This document shows, in pieces, positions 1 to 8,111 of a stretch of DNA of 64,000 nucleotides. The first letter of the stretch is position 1. Each line of letters starts with the position of its first letter. The notes under the pieces are model-generated. The model ran no database searches. It was not told where the DNA came from and saw only the letters and a list, made by a program, of their open reading frames with translations. The DNA is from UBA8514 sp034933685 (GTDB lineage: Bacteria; Bacillota; Clostridia; Lachnospirales; Anaerotignaceae): assembly GCA_034933685.1 (NCBI GenBank), contig JAYFNB010000043.1:59659-123658 (forward strand). The letters run 5' to 3'. The position numbers and the translations under genes are program-made.

Positions 1-289
1 CTGAAAGAAGCTCTATAAGCATGGGCATCTGCTGTGCCAATTCTTCTGGCATTGCATGCCTTGTTCCCTTGTATCCATCAAATTTATCATGACGGAAGGT
101 AGGTGCTTTAAGGTCGAAGGCAATCCCTAAATAATCGGGTTTATCTTCATCAATTAATTTAAATAATATATTAAAAAATCCATAAACCGCATTGGTATAT
201 TTGCCTTCTGCATTGCTAAGCAACGGCACCCCATAATAAGCTCGGTTTATAATACTGTTTCCATCTACAAGCATAACTTTTTTCTGCAT
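1..289 (-). CDS. polA: DNA polymerase I, N-terminal part (cut by the window edge)
   Basis: This is the first 96 codons of a minus-strand gene that continues past the left edge. The translation opens with MQKKVMLVDGNSIINRAYYG and continues with a segment containing YGFFNIL and AFDLKAPTFRHDKFDGYKG. This is the 5'-nuclease (FEN-like) domain at the N terminus of bacterial Pol I: the VDG-N-S start carries a metal-binding Asp, and the TFRH...YKG region is the conserved helical arch. Pol I fills gaps and removes RNA primers during lagging-strand maturation and repair. TGGAGG lies 6 nt upstream of the ATG at 289. The gene diverges from the lipoprotein gene at 419. Whether the 3' exonuclease domain is intact cannot be seen. 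Confidence 0.9.
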   Translation of the reverse strand, partial: MQKKVMLVDGNSIINRAYYGVPLLSNAEGKYTNAVYGFFNILFKLIDEDKPDYLGIAFDLKAPTFRHDKFDGYKGTRHAMPEELAQQMPMLIELLS

Positions 290-418
290 AATAACCTCCA
301 CTAGTTCAATAACTACTCCTTTTATTATACACCACTTTTTGTTAAACTTACAGTAAAATTTATCACTCAAACAAGTACATTTGAATATTGTATAGTAAAA
401 AATTCTGGAGGCTGTAAA

Positions 419-1084
419 ATGAAAAAAAGTAAAGCACTAATTTGTATTTTTTCCTCGTTTTTACTTATTATCACTTCATTTGCAGGATGTAAAAAGGAAG
501 AAGCTCTTAAGGAAGTACGTCTTAACGAGGTAGTGCATTCTATTTTTTATGCACCACAGTATGTAGCACTGGAAAAAGGATTTTTTGAAGAAGAAGGACT
601 TAAAATAACCTTAGATGTTGGTCAGGGTGCAGATAAGTCTATGACTGCTCTCCTTTCAAATTCTGCCGACATAGCGCTTTTGGGAACAGAAGCAGGTTTA
701 TATGTTTACAACGAGGGTAAAGAAAATTATGCAATGTCTTTCGCACAGCTTACACAGCGTGCAGGAAATTTCCTTGTTTCAAGAAAAGATGAACCAAATT
801 TCAATTGGACTGACCTTAAGGGTAGTTCTGTTATAGGCGGACGAATTGGCGGAATGCCAGAGTTGGTTTTGGAATACGTGCTGAAAGAAAACGGACTTAC
901 CCCTGGAAGTGATATGGAAATTATTAATAATATTTCTTTTACAAGCACAAGTGGAGCATTTGTTGCCGATGTTGGTGACTATACTGTAGAATTTGAGCCT
1001 GTTGCCACAACACTAGAGGAACAAGGAAACGGCCATATTGTTGCTTCTTTGGGTGAAGCTAGTGGTAAGTATGCACTACTATAA
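419..1084 (+). CDS. NitT/TauT-type ABC substrate-binding lipoprotein, N-terminal half of a split gene
   Basis: The protein has a 221-residue reading frame. A lipoprotein signal peptide with lipobox SFAGC (Cys at about residue 24) is followed by a periplasmic-binding-like domain of the NMT1/SsuA type (FYAPQYVALEKGFFEEEGL, then GQGADKSMTALLSN and DIALLGTEA). Full-length family members have about 320-340 residues. The reading frame runs correctly to residue 216 (GEASG) and then stops after five foreign residues. The missing 119 C-terminal residues lie at 26,107-26,466, behind a large serine recombinase, and both breakpoints share a 14-bp core. No permease or ATPase gene is adjacent. The truncated product lacks most of the second lobe and is unlikely to bind ligand normally. 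The RBS is TGGAGG at 405-410. Confidence 0.85.
   Translation: MKKSKALICIFSSFLLIITSFAGCKKEEALKEVRLNEVVHSIFYAPQYVALEKGFFEEEGLKITLDVGQGADKSMTALLSNSADIALLGTEAGLYVYNEGKENYAMSFAQLTQRAGNFLVSRKDEPNFNWTDLKGSSVIGGRIGGMPELVLEYVLKENGLTPGSDMEIINNISFTSTSGAFVADVGDYTVEFEPVATTLEEQGNGHIVASLGEASGKYALL
1053..1066 (+). repeat. attL core of the serine recombinase (14 bp, direct repeat of 26093-26106)
   Basis: The sequence GTGAAGCTAGTGGT is identical to the copy at 26,093-26,106, in the same orientation, and the bases on both sides differ. To the left is lipoprotein coding sequence (attB half). To the right comes AAG and then TATGCACTAC (1070-1079), the exact reverse complement of GTAGTGCATA at 26,072-26,081. The attP arms are therefore distributed between the two sites as expected for attL and attR. 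Confidence 0.85.
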
Positions 1085-1108
1085 AATATAAATGGGTTAA
1101 CCTCATAT

Positions 1109-1137
1109 AAAAAAGCGGCTTATTTAGCCGCTTTTTT
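1109..1137. terminator. Bidirectional rho-independent terminator
   Basis: The stem AGCGGCT/AGCCGCT with a TATTT loop is flanked by A and T runs, so it can act on both strands. It overlaps the last codons of the small minus-strand gene at 1120-1311 and lies about 20 bp inside the attL junction. Confidence 0.8.
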
Positions 1138-1311
1138 ATCAACCCTCACATATCCAACTGCTTTAAGTGCCCTTTGGTTATTAAGTATTCGTATCTTTTT
1201 TTTTTCATCTTCAGGCATTGCATCAAAATCGCTCTCAATTCTTTTACCGTCAGAATCAAAACTTACGGCAACAATTTGCCTTGTAAAACCATCGCTTAAA
1301 GGTTTTCTCAT
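1120..1311 (-). CDS. Small charged protein, 63 aa, unknown function
   Basis: The product is a 63-residue soluble protein rich in Lys, Arg, Asp and Glu (MRKPLSDGFTRQIVAVSFDS at the start). It has no signal peptide, membrane segment or recognised motif. AGGAGG lies 8 nt upstream of the ATG, which supports it as a real gene, and its stop codon lies inside the terminator hairpin at 1109-1137. It is downstream of psd on the same strand with a gap of 23 bp, so it is probably the last gene of the psd-pssA operon. I do not recognise the family. Confidence 0.6.
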   Translation of the reverse strand: MRKPLSDGFTRQIVAVSFDSDGKRIESDFDAMPEDEKKKIRILNNQRALKAVGYVRVDKKAAK

Positions 1312-1334
1312 AAAAACACCTCCTACGGTAATTT

Positions 1335-2222
1335 TTATGATTTCAATTGCTTGTCATATTCTTGTGCAACCCCTATTTTTTCGCCCATTTTAACTGCAGT
1401 CTCAATTCCTAACCTTGTGTTTTTCAAAATGTCTTTATCAATCTTAATTTTTCCTTTTTCCGCACAAACAATAACTGTTGAGCCTCCAAATTCAAATTTG
1501 CCCTTCTCCTCACCACGTTTAACATGCTTCTCTTTGTGATAATTTACAATTTTGCCTACAAACAATGCTCCTACTTCCATTATTAGCAACTTTCCAAAAT
1601 TTTCACTTTTAAGTATGGTAAATTCTCTGGTGTTTTCCTTATAAATTTGTACTGAATCATTAGCAACAGGGTTTACTGTGTGAAACACACCTTTAATTCG
1701 GTAATTCTTCGTCTTATAACCATTATCAATATAACAATATCTATGATAATCATCTACCGTAAGTCGAAATACTAACAAAACTCCGCTTTCATATTTACTG
1801 GCAAGCTTTTTGCTTCCTAGCAAACTCTCCATAGTATATGAAGTATTTTTAATAATAAATTTGCTTTCATCATTAATATCATATACCGTTAGTTTACCAT
1901 CACAAGGTGATATTAAATGTTTTCTATTATCATCAATCTTTCGTTTCTCGGTCTTGATTTGCCTTGTGAAAAAGTCATTGTATGAAGTGAATTTATGCTT
2001 TCTGTATTGTGTCATGTCAATTTTATTCATCGCGATAAATGGTGTTATCAGTACTTTTGATATTCTGAGGTTAAGTAAATACCCCATGAAAATCGAATAC
2101 TTTGGTTTAACTATCTGTGAAAGGAGTATCTTCCCAAATTTACTCTTATACATGAAGGAAAGTAGTTGATCCTGCGCACCATCATTTCCAATCATATTTC
2201 CCTTGCGGTCAACACATTTCAT
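1335..2222 (-). CDS. psd: Phosphatidylserine decarboxylase
   Basis: The enzyme decarboxylates phosphatidylserine to phosphatidylethanolamine at the membrane. The 295-residue protein carries the self-cleavage site FGGSTV near the C terminus. Ser248 would become the pyruvoyl group, splitting the chain into a large beta and a short alpha subunit. The YHRYCY motif (conserved His) and NDFFTRQIK near the N terminus also fit the family. GGAGAG lies 5 nt upstream of the ATG at 2222. It is 11 bp downstream of pssA, whose product makes its substrate, so the pair forms a PE-synthesis operon together with the membrane protein upstream. Confidence 0.93.
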   Translation of the reverse strand: MKCVDRKGNMIGNDGAQDQLLSFMYKSKFGKILLSQIVKPKYSIFMGYLLNLRISKVLITPFIAMNKIDMTQYRKHKFTSYNDFFTRQIKTEKRKIDDNRKHLISPCDGKLTVYDINDESKFIIKNTSYTMESLLGSKKLASKYESGVLLVFRLTVDDYHRYCYIDNGYKTKNYRIKGVFHTVNPVANDSVQIYKENTREFTILKSENFGKLLIMEVGALFVGKIVNYHKEKHVKRGEEKGKFEFGGSTVIVCAEKGKIKIDKDILKNTRLGIETAVKMGEKIGVAQEYDKQLKS

Positions 2223-2233
2223 TCGATCTCTCC

Positions 2234-2932
2234 TTATTCAATAATGCCTCCAATTTCTTCAAATTCCTCAATTAACGGTTTCTCATGCTCAATGTTGTGC
2301 TTAATGCGATAATCAGAAAAAAGAAGGTTTACTACAACAGCACAAGCTACAATCAAAACAAGAAAAGTAAGTTGCTTGTTTGTAGGCTTCTTAAATTTAA
2401 AATTGATAATAAATAACGTTCCAACTATAAAAAGATTTGCTGTAAGTATATACTTAATCATCCATGATGGAACAAAAAAGTTTAAAAGGAACACCATTGG
2501 CAGAATTACCGCTATGGATGTAACTGGAAGACCACGATAGTATTTATTTGACCCCTCTTCTTCTTGCTGCCTTTTGGTTTCAAGAACATTAAAAAATCCA
2601 AGTCTTATAACCGCTGCAATACAATAATATGTTAGAATTAATCCACCTAAAATTCCTTTTACCCCAAGCACATAACTAATCATTGCCGGGAATATTCCGA
2701 AGCAAATTACATCGCATAATGAATCTATCTGCATACCAAATAATTTTTCTTCATACGTCCTGTTTTTTTTAGTCCTCGCAATTTTCCCATCAAACATATC
2801 ACAAAGTCCTGATAATGCCAAACAAAATATGGCTGTTCTAAACCTTCCGTCAATTGCTTGTGTCATTCCAAATACAGTGCTTGCCAATCCAATATATGTA
2901 AGTATAACGGTGTAATCGTAAAATCCTATCAT
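2234..2932 (-). CDS. pssA: CDP-diacylglycerol--serine O-phosphatidyltransferase
   Basis: This integral membrane enzyme condenses CDP-diacylglycerol with serine to give phosphatidylserine. The 232-residue protein has the CDP-alcohol phosphatidyltransferase signature in one segment: DGKIAR, then GMQIDSLCD, so both metal-binding Asp pairs are present. The spacing between halves is a few residues longer than in the shortest family members, as is usual for PssA. Several hydrophobic helices follow. The start codon overlaps the stop of the preceding flippase-like gene by 4 bp (ATGA), indicating translational coupling, and psd follows after 11 bp. An archaetidylserine synthase-like name would be the only alternative. 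Confidence 0.9.
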   Translation of the reverse strand: MIGFYDYTVILTYIGLASTVFGMTQAIDGRFRTAIFCLALSGLCDMFDGKIARTKKNRTYEEKLFGMQIDSLCDVICFGIFPAMISYVLGVKGILGGLILTYYCIAAVIRLGFFNVLETKRQQEEEGSNKYYRGLPVTSIAVILPMVFLLNFFVPSWMIKYILTANLFIVGTLFIINFKFKKPTNKQLTFLVLIVACAVVVNLLFSDYRIKHNIEHEKPLIEEFEEIGGIIE

Positions 2933-3963
2933 TTAATATCGTTCCTCTCTCTTGTCTTTCCAATTGTAAAATAGGCAATTATTGTTAATAGCGCACTGAG
3001 TATCAATTCTGTATAATAACTAAGCCCTCTGCTTATCACCATTGCCGGCAAAGTAATTTCCCCGAAAATCGGTAAAAATACCAATAGAAAAAGCTTTTCG
3101 CTTATTCCCACTCCTCCTGGAAACGGCAGCATATCCACAGCAACTGAAATCATTCCTTGCAAAAGAATAATTGTTACCCAACTAATTCCGCTAAGGTTAA
3201 AGGAACGATACACCAAATATGTTACATAGAAAAGCAACATTCTTTGAATAACTGACATTAAAAACACATTACAAACTACCACCAAATGTGTTTTAAAATA
3301 AGACGCAGCCTCTCTATATTTCTCAACTGCTGAATTTACTTTATTAATTAGTTTTTCTGGCCTTCTTAGAATGTGAAACTTATTAAGTAAATTTATTGTA
3401 TTAATCAATGAAGCCCTTGCTAAATTGGGGTCAAAAATTAGAAAAATCATAAATCCAACCACTAAAATGTTAAGAACCAGCCCAAGATAGAAGAAACCTA
3501 TTGCAGGGTTAAAATAAAACATGATTTGCGTTGGTTTAACAATCAATATAATAATTCCCAAGGCTATTAACACCATCTTGTAGGTAACGGTCACAATCAT
3601 AAGTATTAAAGTTGATATTGCCACAGGTATTTTATCCTTTCTCATAAAATACACTTGCACGGGTTGCCCGCCACTTGCTGAAGGCGTAATGCAGCTAAAG
3701 AAAAAGCCCACAAAGGAATAGAGGAAACAATGGACAAGTCTTACCTTTTGTCGAATATTTTTCATTAAGTAGAAAATAATAATCGATTCACATCCGATAA
3801 AAACTATAACACAAACCATTCCGCTTATCCAATAGAACATATTTGCATTACTTATCTGGTCTATCATTTTACTTATGTCTTGTTCCTGGAAAAGAAAATA
3901 TACCATTGCAGAAAAAACCAAACCCAAAAACAACAAATTCCCAATTAGTTTTCTTTTATTCAT
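2929..3963 (-). CDS. Lysylphosphatidylglycerol synthase TM-region / flippase-like membrane protein
   Basis: This is a polytopic membrane protein of about 344 residues, mostly hydrophobic helices, with GFFFSCITPSASGGQPVQVY and a C-terminal FPGGVGISE segment. Both are typical of the UPF0104/YbhN family that corresponds to the N-terminal membrane part of MprF. The cytosolic aminoacyl-transferase domain of MprF is absent, so it cannot be a lysyl-PG synthase by itself. Lipid or glycolipid translocation is a reasonable guess. I place the start at the ATG at 3963, preceded by AGGAAGAG at good spacing, rather than the TTG ten codons upstream. It is the first gene of the pssA-psd operon, which fits a role in phospholipid handling. 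Confidence 0.8.
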   Translation of the reverse strand: MNKRKLIGNLLFLGLVFSAMVYFLFQEQDISKMIDQISNANMFYWISGMVCVIVFIGCESIIIFYLMKNIRQKVRLVHCFLYSFVGFFFSCITPSASGGQPVQVYFMRKDKIPVAISTLILMIVTVTYKMVLIALGIIILIVKPTQIMFYFNPAIGFFYLGLVLNILVVGFMIFLIFDPNLARASLINTINLLNKFHILRRPEKLINKVNSAVEKYREAASYFKTHLVVVCNVFLMSVIQRMLLFYVTYLVYRSFNLSGISWVTIILLQGMISVAVDMLPFPGGVGISEKLFLLVFLPIFGEITLPAMVISRGLSYYTELILSALLTIIAYFTIGKTRERNDIK

Positions 3964-4092
3964 AATCAGTCTCTTCCTATTTTTATTACTCAATGTAATA
4001 ATTAAAAATACTTATTTATGATTGCATATTTATTTTCTGCCTTGTGTTCAACCTTTCCGTTTTAAATACGCAAAAATTTGTGGTTAAACTTT

Positions 4093-5466
4093 TTATTTTT
4101 TAGCTTCTCCCGACCGTGTAATAAGCGCTACCGTTTCAACATGGTTTGTGCGTCCAAATTGATTCATGCACTTAACACGTTTTGTTTTGTATCCGTTTGC
4201 TTCAAATATAACCAAATCCCTTGCCAAAGATGTTGGCTTGCAGGATACATAAACGATTTCTGGTGCGCCAAAATCAATTATTTTAGTAATTGCCTTGGGA
4301 TGAATACCATCCCTCGGTGGGTCAACAATAATAAGATCAGGTTTATCTGTAAGTTCATCAACTTTTTTAAGTACATCACCAACAATAAATTCACAGTTTT
4401 CTATACTGTTGTGTTTTGCATTTTCTTTAGCAGCTTCAATTGCCTCTTCAACAATTTCAATTCCAATAACCTTTTTGCTTTTGTCCGCCATAATCTGGCT
4501 TATTGTGCCTGTTCCGCAATAAAGGTCAAATATCACCTTATTTTCAGCATCTCCAGCGTAATCCTTAACAATGGAATATAATTTTTCTGCGCCTTTTGTG
4601 TTTGTTTGGAAAAAAGAAAATGCTGTAACTTTGAACTCTAGGTCAAAAAGCTTGTCTGTAAAATAGTCATTTCCATAAAGAATTTTGGTTGAATCACTTT
4701 TTACAATGTCTGCAACGCTGTCATTTTCTGTATGAAGTATTCCACATATTCTACCACTTGTTTTAAGGCTAAGCAACACATTTGCCAACTCATTAAGAGA
4801 AAAATTAATATTACTTGCTGTAACTAAATTTATAAGTATTTCCCCAGTATATGCACCCTTACGCACAACAAGATGCCTTAAAACACCATCGTGGCGCATT
4901 TTGTGATAAAACGGAACATTTCTTTCCTTGAAGAAATCAAGCACGCAGTGAATTATATTTATATAGTCGCTATCAATAATATTACAATCATTTAAAGTCA
5001 CAACCTCGTAAAAGCTTTGTCTTTTACGCATTCCAAGGGCAAGCTCTCCATCCTTGCTGGTGTCTCCAAAAGAAAACTCACATTTATTTCTATATCCATT
5101 AACAATAGGTGAAACCTCAATTCCATCATATTGAAAATCTTTTATCCCTGCATCATCAAGAAGCTTAAGAACCTGTTTTTCCTTAATTTCATTCTCTTTT
5201 TCCATTGTTATATTCTGGTAAGAACATCCACCACACACATCAAAATGACTACACCCAGCCTCTATCTCATAAGTGGCATGCTCATTTATTTCTTCAAGTC
5301 TTCCTTCAAGCTTGCCGTCACGCTTTTTAGTTATTTTACACTGCACTATCTGCTCTGGCAGCGTATTTTTCACAATAACTCTGTAGTTTTCATATTTTCC
5401 CGTTCCTTTGTTAGGAAAATCGATGTAATCTATTTTAACTTCTATGATATCGTTTTTTTTAGCCAT
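4093..5466 (-). CDS. rlmD: 23S rRNA (uracil-5-)-methyltransferase, RlmD/TrmA family
   Basis: The 457-residue SAM-dependent m5U methyltransferase has an N-terminal TRAM domain (residues about 1-60). A 4Fe-4S cysteine set follows (CSHFDVCGGC plus an upstream Cys). The C-terminal Rossmann fold has the SAM motif DLYCGTGTIS, then the motif DPPRDG and the catalytic-Cys motif YVSCKPTSLARDL. These features place it in the RumA/RlmD/RlmCD group. Gram-positive members often modify two uridines of 23S rRNA, and the exact target cannot be told from sequence. AGGAGG precedes the ATG. It is transcribed divergently from the S1-domain gene at 5561. Confidence 0.9.
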   Translation of the reverse strand: MAKKNDIIEVKIDYIDFPNKGTGKYENYRVIVKNTLPEQIVQCKITKKRDGKLEGRLEEINEHATYEIEAGCSHFDVCGGCSYQNITMEKENEIKEKQVLKLLDDAGIKDFQYDGIEVSPIVNGYRNKCEFSFGDTSKDGELALGMRKRQSFYEVVTLNDCNIIDSDYINIIHCVLDFFKERNVPFYHKMRHDGVLRHLVVRKGAYTGEILINLVTASNINFSLNELANVLLSLKTSGRICGILHTENDSVADIVKSDSTKILYGNDYFTDKLFDLEFKVTAFSFFQTNTKGAEKLYSIVKDYAGDAENKVIFDLYCGTGTISQIMADKSKKVIGIEIVEEAIEAAKENAKHNSIENCEFIVGDVLKKVDELTDKPDLIIVDPPRDGIHPKAITKIIDFGAPEIVYVSCKPTSLARDLVIFEANGYKTKRVKCMNQFGRTNHVETVALITRSGEAKK

Positions 5467-5486
5467 ATTTTCCTCCTAAAAATCAA

Positions 5487-5515
5487 TTGTAATTTATTTA
5501 CAGATATGCTATAAT
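5487..5515 (+). promoter_or_regulatory. Sigma-A type promoter of the S1-domain gene
   Basis: TTGTAA (5487-5492) and TATAAT (5510-5515) are separated by 17 bp. A TGC triplet directly before the -10 makes it an extended -10. It lies in the divergent region between the rlmD-like gene and the S1-domain gene, about 45 bp before the latter's start. Confidence 0.65.
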
Positions 5516-5560
5516 CCTTTTATTCAAGTTTTTTAATAAATAATAGGAGTGTAATTATTG

Positions 5561-6010
5561 ATGTCAGAACATGTAGTGGGAAGTATTGTTGAAGGTAAAG
5601 TAATTAAAATAACACCATTTGGTGCAATTGTTGCTCTTGAGGGTGGCGGTCAGGGTCTTGTTCACATTTCCCAGATAGCTAACAGCTTTGTGCAGGATAT
5701 TAACGACCATATTAAGGTTGATGATACCATAAAAATAAAAATCATGTCCATTGATGCAGAAACAAAGCGTATTTCTCTTTCTATCCGTGCAGCGCTTCCA
5801 AAACCTGAAAGGCCCGAGAAGACAGATAGACCACAAAAGCAGTCCAACTTTAAACCTCGTGACCAGAAGCCTAATTATGACAGACGTAATGACTCTCAGG
5901 CTTCTTCTCCTCAGCCTCCACTTAATGAGTTTGAAGAGAAAATGAAGGATTTCCTCAAGCAGTCCAATGATAAAATGGCAAGCTTGAATAAACGCGCAAA
6001 CAAAAGATAA
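5561..6010 (+). CDS. S1 RNA-binding domain protein (YabR / GSP13-like)
   Basis: The 149-residue protein has one S1 domain (residues about 5-75: GSIVEGKVIKITPFGAIVAL, GLVHISQI, then KRISLSIR). A basic, low-complexity Pro/Lys/Arg/Gln-rich tail follows. This is the architecture of the small ribosome-associated S1 proteins YabR and YugI (GSP13) of Bacillus. RNA or ribosome binding is expected, and the client is unknown. I start at the ATG at 5561, 11 nt after AGGAG. A TTG directly before it (5558) is at slightly better spacing and would add one residue. It has its own promoter and a strong terminator. Confidence 0.85.
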   Translation: MSEHVVGSIVEGKVIKITPFGAIVALEGGGQGLVHISQIANSFVQDINDHIKVDDTIKIKIMSIDAETKRISLSIRAALPKPERPEKTDRPQKQSNFKPRDQKPNYDRRNDSQASSPQPPLNEFEEKMKDFLKQSNDKMASLNKRANKR

Positions 6011-6015
6011 TATTC

Positions 6016-6045
6016 AGGGTGTAGACAGTGTCTACACCCTTTTTC
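6016..6045. terminator. Rho-independent terminator between convergent genes
   Basis: An 11-bp perfect stem (AGGGTGTAGAC with its complement, loop AGT) is followed by TTTTTC on the plus strand. It ends the S1-domain gene and lies just beyond the stop of rsfS, which converges from the right. Confidence 0.85.
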
Positions 6046-6052
6046 TTTTAAT

Positions 6053-6391
6053 CTAAATTTCCTTTGCGTCGCCCCAAACTCTATCAAGGCTGTAAAACTC
6101 TCTTTCCTCTTTGTTAAAAAGATGAACAATAATATTTCCAAAATCCAAAAGCACCCATGCTCCACCTTGATAACCCTCTGAGTGGTGAAGTTTGTAACCT
6201 GCTTTAAAAAGTTTCTCTTCAACATTATCTGACATCGCCCTAAGCTGATTAACATTGTTACCACTTGCAATTACAAAATAATCTGTAATGTTTGATAAGC
6301 CCTGTAGATCTAAAACCTTAATGTCCTCTGCTTTTTTATCATCCAGTGCCTCTTGTGCAATTCTTGCTGCTTCCTTAAAATCTAAGTTCAT
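6053..6391 (-). CDS. rsfS: Ribosome silencing factor RsfS
   Basis: The 112-residue protein of the RsfS/Iojap family has the signature DITDYFVIASGNN (here NITDYFVIASGNNVNQ), then GYQGGAWVLLDFGNIIVHLF and a C-terminal YSLDRVWGDA. RsfS binds ribosomal protein L14 and blocks 30S-50S joining during nutrient limitation. TAGGAGG precedes the ATG. The start overlaps the yqeK stop by 4 bp, so it is translationally coupled within the nadD-yqeK-rsfS operon, the usual Firmicute arrangement. Confidence 0.93.
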   Translation of the reverse strand: MNLDFKEAARIAQEALDDKKAEDIKVLDLQGLSNITDYFVIASGNNVNQLRAMSDNVEEKLFKAGYKLHHSEGYQGGAWVLLDFGNIIVHLFNKEEREFYSLDRVWGDAKEI

Positions 6392-6975
6392 AAATTACCT
6401 CCTAATTTATCCAAACCATGGTAATACTCATAAGCCTCAACTGATAATGGATGAAGTGGTCTGTTACGCTCTTTAACATAATCAATTGTGCTTTTAAGTA
6501 TAAATTCCATCGCCTTGTCAATATTCTCAAATGCAAGCTTTCTTGCCTCCTGAAGTGTATCAAAGTCTTTTCTGTTAGGCTCTATATAATCAGCAATAAA
6601 TATTATCTTCTCTATAATACCCATGTTTTTTCTGCCTGTTGTATGGAATCTTATTGCATCCAAAATTTCTTCATTTTCAACGCCATATTCTCTTCTTGCA
6701 ACCTCTGCACCCAAAAAAGCATGGGTTAAGTCTATACAGCTAAGCATTATTTCATCCACATTAACATGAAATTCTTTGCAAAAACGTCTTTTCATATCAG
6801 GCGGATAATCCTTAGCGCAATCGTGTAAAAGTGCAGCCGCTTGTACCTTATGGCGGTCTGCTCTATATGTGTCTGCCATCTTAATTGCAACTTTAACAAC
6901 ACCCATTGTATGGATGTATCTTTCAATGGACAATGCGGACTGTAATTTTCGTTCCATTGTAATAAAATCCAGCAT
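6388..6975 (-). CDS. yqeK: YqeK-type HD-domain Ap4A hydrolase
   Basis: The 195-residue HD-domain phosphohydrolase has LLHDCAKDYP carrying the HD metal ligands, an upstream His in the MGVVKVA segment, DLTHAFLGAEVARREYG, and IRFHTTGRKNM followed by IFIADYIEPNRKD. This set of motifs is characteristic of YqeK, a symmetrical diadenosine tetraphosphate hydrolase (Ap4A to two ADP) in Firmicutes. It sits between nadD and rsfS as in Bacillus. AGGAG lies 7 nt before the ATG. Confidence 0.9.
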   Translation of the reverse strand: MLDFITMERKLQSALSIERYIHTMGVVKVAIKMADTYRADRHKVQAAALLHDCAKDYPPDMKRRFCKEFHVNVDEIMLSCIDLTHAFLGAEVARREYGVENEEILDAIRFHTTGRKNMGIIEKIIFIADYIEPNRKDFDTLQEARKLAFENIDKAMEFILKSTIDYVKERNRPLHPLSVEAYEYYHGLDKLGGNL

Positions 6976-6984
6976 AATAATCTC

Positions 6985-7620
6985 CTACTTGTACAATCCT
7001 TTTTTTAAAATGTAATCTTCTACCTTATCAGGCACCATTCCATTGATAGAAATTCCGTTACCGATATTTTCACGTATCTGTGATGAAGATACGTCTACTG
7101 GAGGTATTTCAATAAACTCAATATCACATTTAAAATGCTCTTCCATCTTTTCAATTTCCTTAGCCATGGCATTTTTGTTATATCCCGGCCGTGTAACCGC
7201 AATAAAACTGCATAGGTGCAAAAGATGTTTGTAATCTTTCCATGTTGTAATGTAGTGAATAGCGTCTGCACCCATTATAAACTTAAATTCAACTTCATCT
7301 CCAAGAAGTTCTTTAAGCTGTGCCACTGTATCTACGGTATAAGTCATTCCGCCACGGTCAATTTCAATGGAAGAAACCAACATATTTTTATGTCCTTCAA
7401 CAGCAAGCCTTGCCATCTCCAACCGCGTGCAACCGTCCGATACATCCTCATGTTCTTTGTGTGGTGGTTTACCAGATGGTATAAGTAAAACTTTTTCAAC
7501 ATTGGTTTGGTTTAAAACTGCCTCTGCCACTGAAATATGTCCAAAATGTATTGGGTCGAAGGTTCCACCAAGAATAGCAAAATTTTTTATTCCCTTTAAA
7601 CTCTTAATATCATCCTGCAA
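6985..7620 (-). CDS. nadD: Nicotinate-nucleotide adenylyltransferase
   Basis: The enzyme transfers AMP from ATP to nicotinate mononucleotide in NAD synthesis. The nucleotidyltransferase motifs GGTFDPIHFGH (ATP-binding HxGH) and the C-terminal SSSQIRENI (SxxxIR type) are intact. An open frame continues to a GTG at 7653, but that start has no ribosome site. The TTG at 7620 is preceded by GAGGTG at 6 nt and leaves the normal short N terminus, giving 211 residues. It is the first gene of nadD-yqeK-rsfS. Confidence 0.9.
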   Translation of the reverse strand: MQDDIKSLKGIKNFAILGGTFDPIHFGHISVAEAVLNQTNVEKVLLIPSGKPPHKEHEDVSDGCTRLEMARLAVEGHKNMLVSSIEIDRGGMTYTVDTVAQLKELLGDEVEFKFIMGADAIHYITTWKDYKHLLHLCSFIAVTRPGYNKNAMAKEIEKMEEHFKCDIEFIEIPPVDVSSSQIRENIGNGISINGMVPDKVEDYILKKGLYK

Positions 7621-7751
7621 AACAAACACCTCAGTTATGGTTTTTTGAATCACCTAAGGAAAAGTTGATTACCCTAATAAGTTTTTTCCTAAATATTATA
7701 CTTTATTCACCATGAAAGTACAAGCAATATAGTAAAAATCACGTTTTAACC

Positions 7752-7783
7752 AAAAAAACGGCCGCATTTTTTTGCAGCCGCCT
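7752..7783 (-). terminator. Terminator downstream of yhbY
   Basis: Read on the minus strand, a GC-rich stem (CGGCTGCA with TGCGGCCG, one G-U pair) with an A-rich loop is followed by seven T. It lies 15-45 bp after the yhbY stop and separates obgE-yhbY from nadD. Confidence 0.75.
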
Positions 7784-7796
7784 CAAGTTTTTCCGC

Positions 7797-8093
7797 TTAT
7801 TTAGCCTTTGGCAGCTCAATAACAGGTTTTTTGGACTTTCTATAAAGCACAAATTTGTTGCCAATAACCTGCACAACCTCTGCATGTGTTCTATCTGCAA
7901 TGGTTTGTGCAACCTCACGCGGGCCAAGAAGATTGTTGTCCAGCACATTTGCTTTAACAAGCTCTCTTGTTTCTAGCGCTTGGCTGAAAGTTTCTGTAAG
8001 CTCTGGTGTTACACCGCTTTTCCCAACATGAAAAATAGTGTCAATACCATTTGCCATACCTCTTAAATATGCTCTCTGCTTGCTTGTCAGCAT
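7797..8093 (-). CDS. yhbY: YhbY/CRS1 (CRM-domain) RNA-binding protein
   Basis: The 98-residue single CRM-domain protein has the start MLTSKQRAYLRGMAN, the conserved FHVGKSGVTPELTE (GxxG-type RNA-binding loop GKSG) and KFVLYRKSKK near the end. Family members associate with pre-50S particles. AAGGAG precedes the ATG. It lies 18 bp downstream of obgE and is co-oriented, so the two probably form one ribosome-assembly transcription unit ended by the hairpin at 7752-7783. Confidence 0.9.
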   Translation of the reverse strand: MLTSKQRAYLRGMANGIDTIFHVGKSGVTPELTETFSQALETRELVKANVLDNNLLGPREVAQTIADRTHAEVVQVIGNKFVLYRKSKKPVIELPKAK

Positions 8094-8111
8094 AAAATTT
8101 CTCCTTCTAAA

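Noticed and set aside
419..1084. A simple frameshift or sequencing error truncating the lipoprotein
   Set aside because: The missing part exists 25 kb away, in frame, with a shared core and attP arms. A point error cannot explain this.
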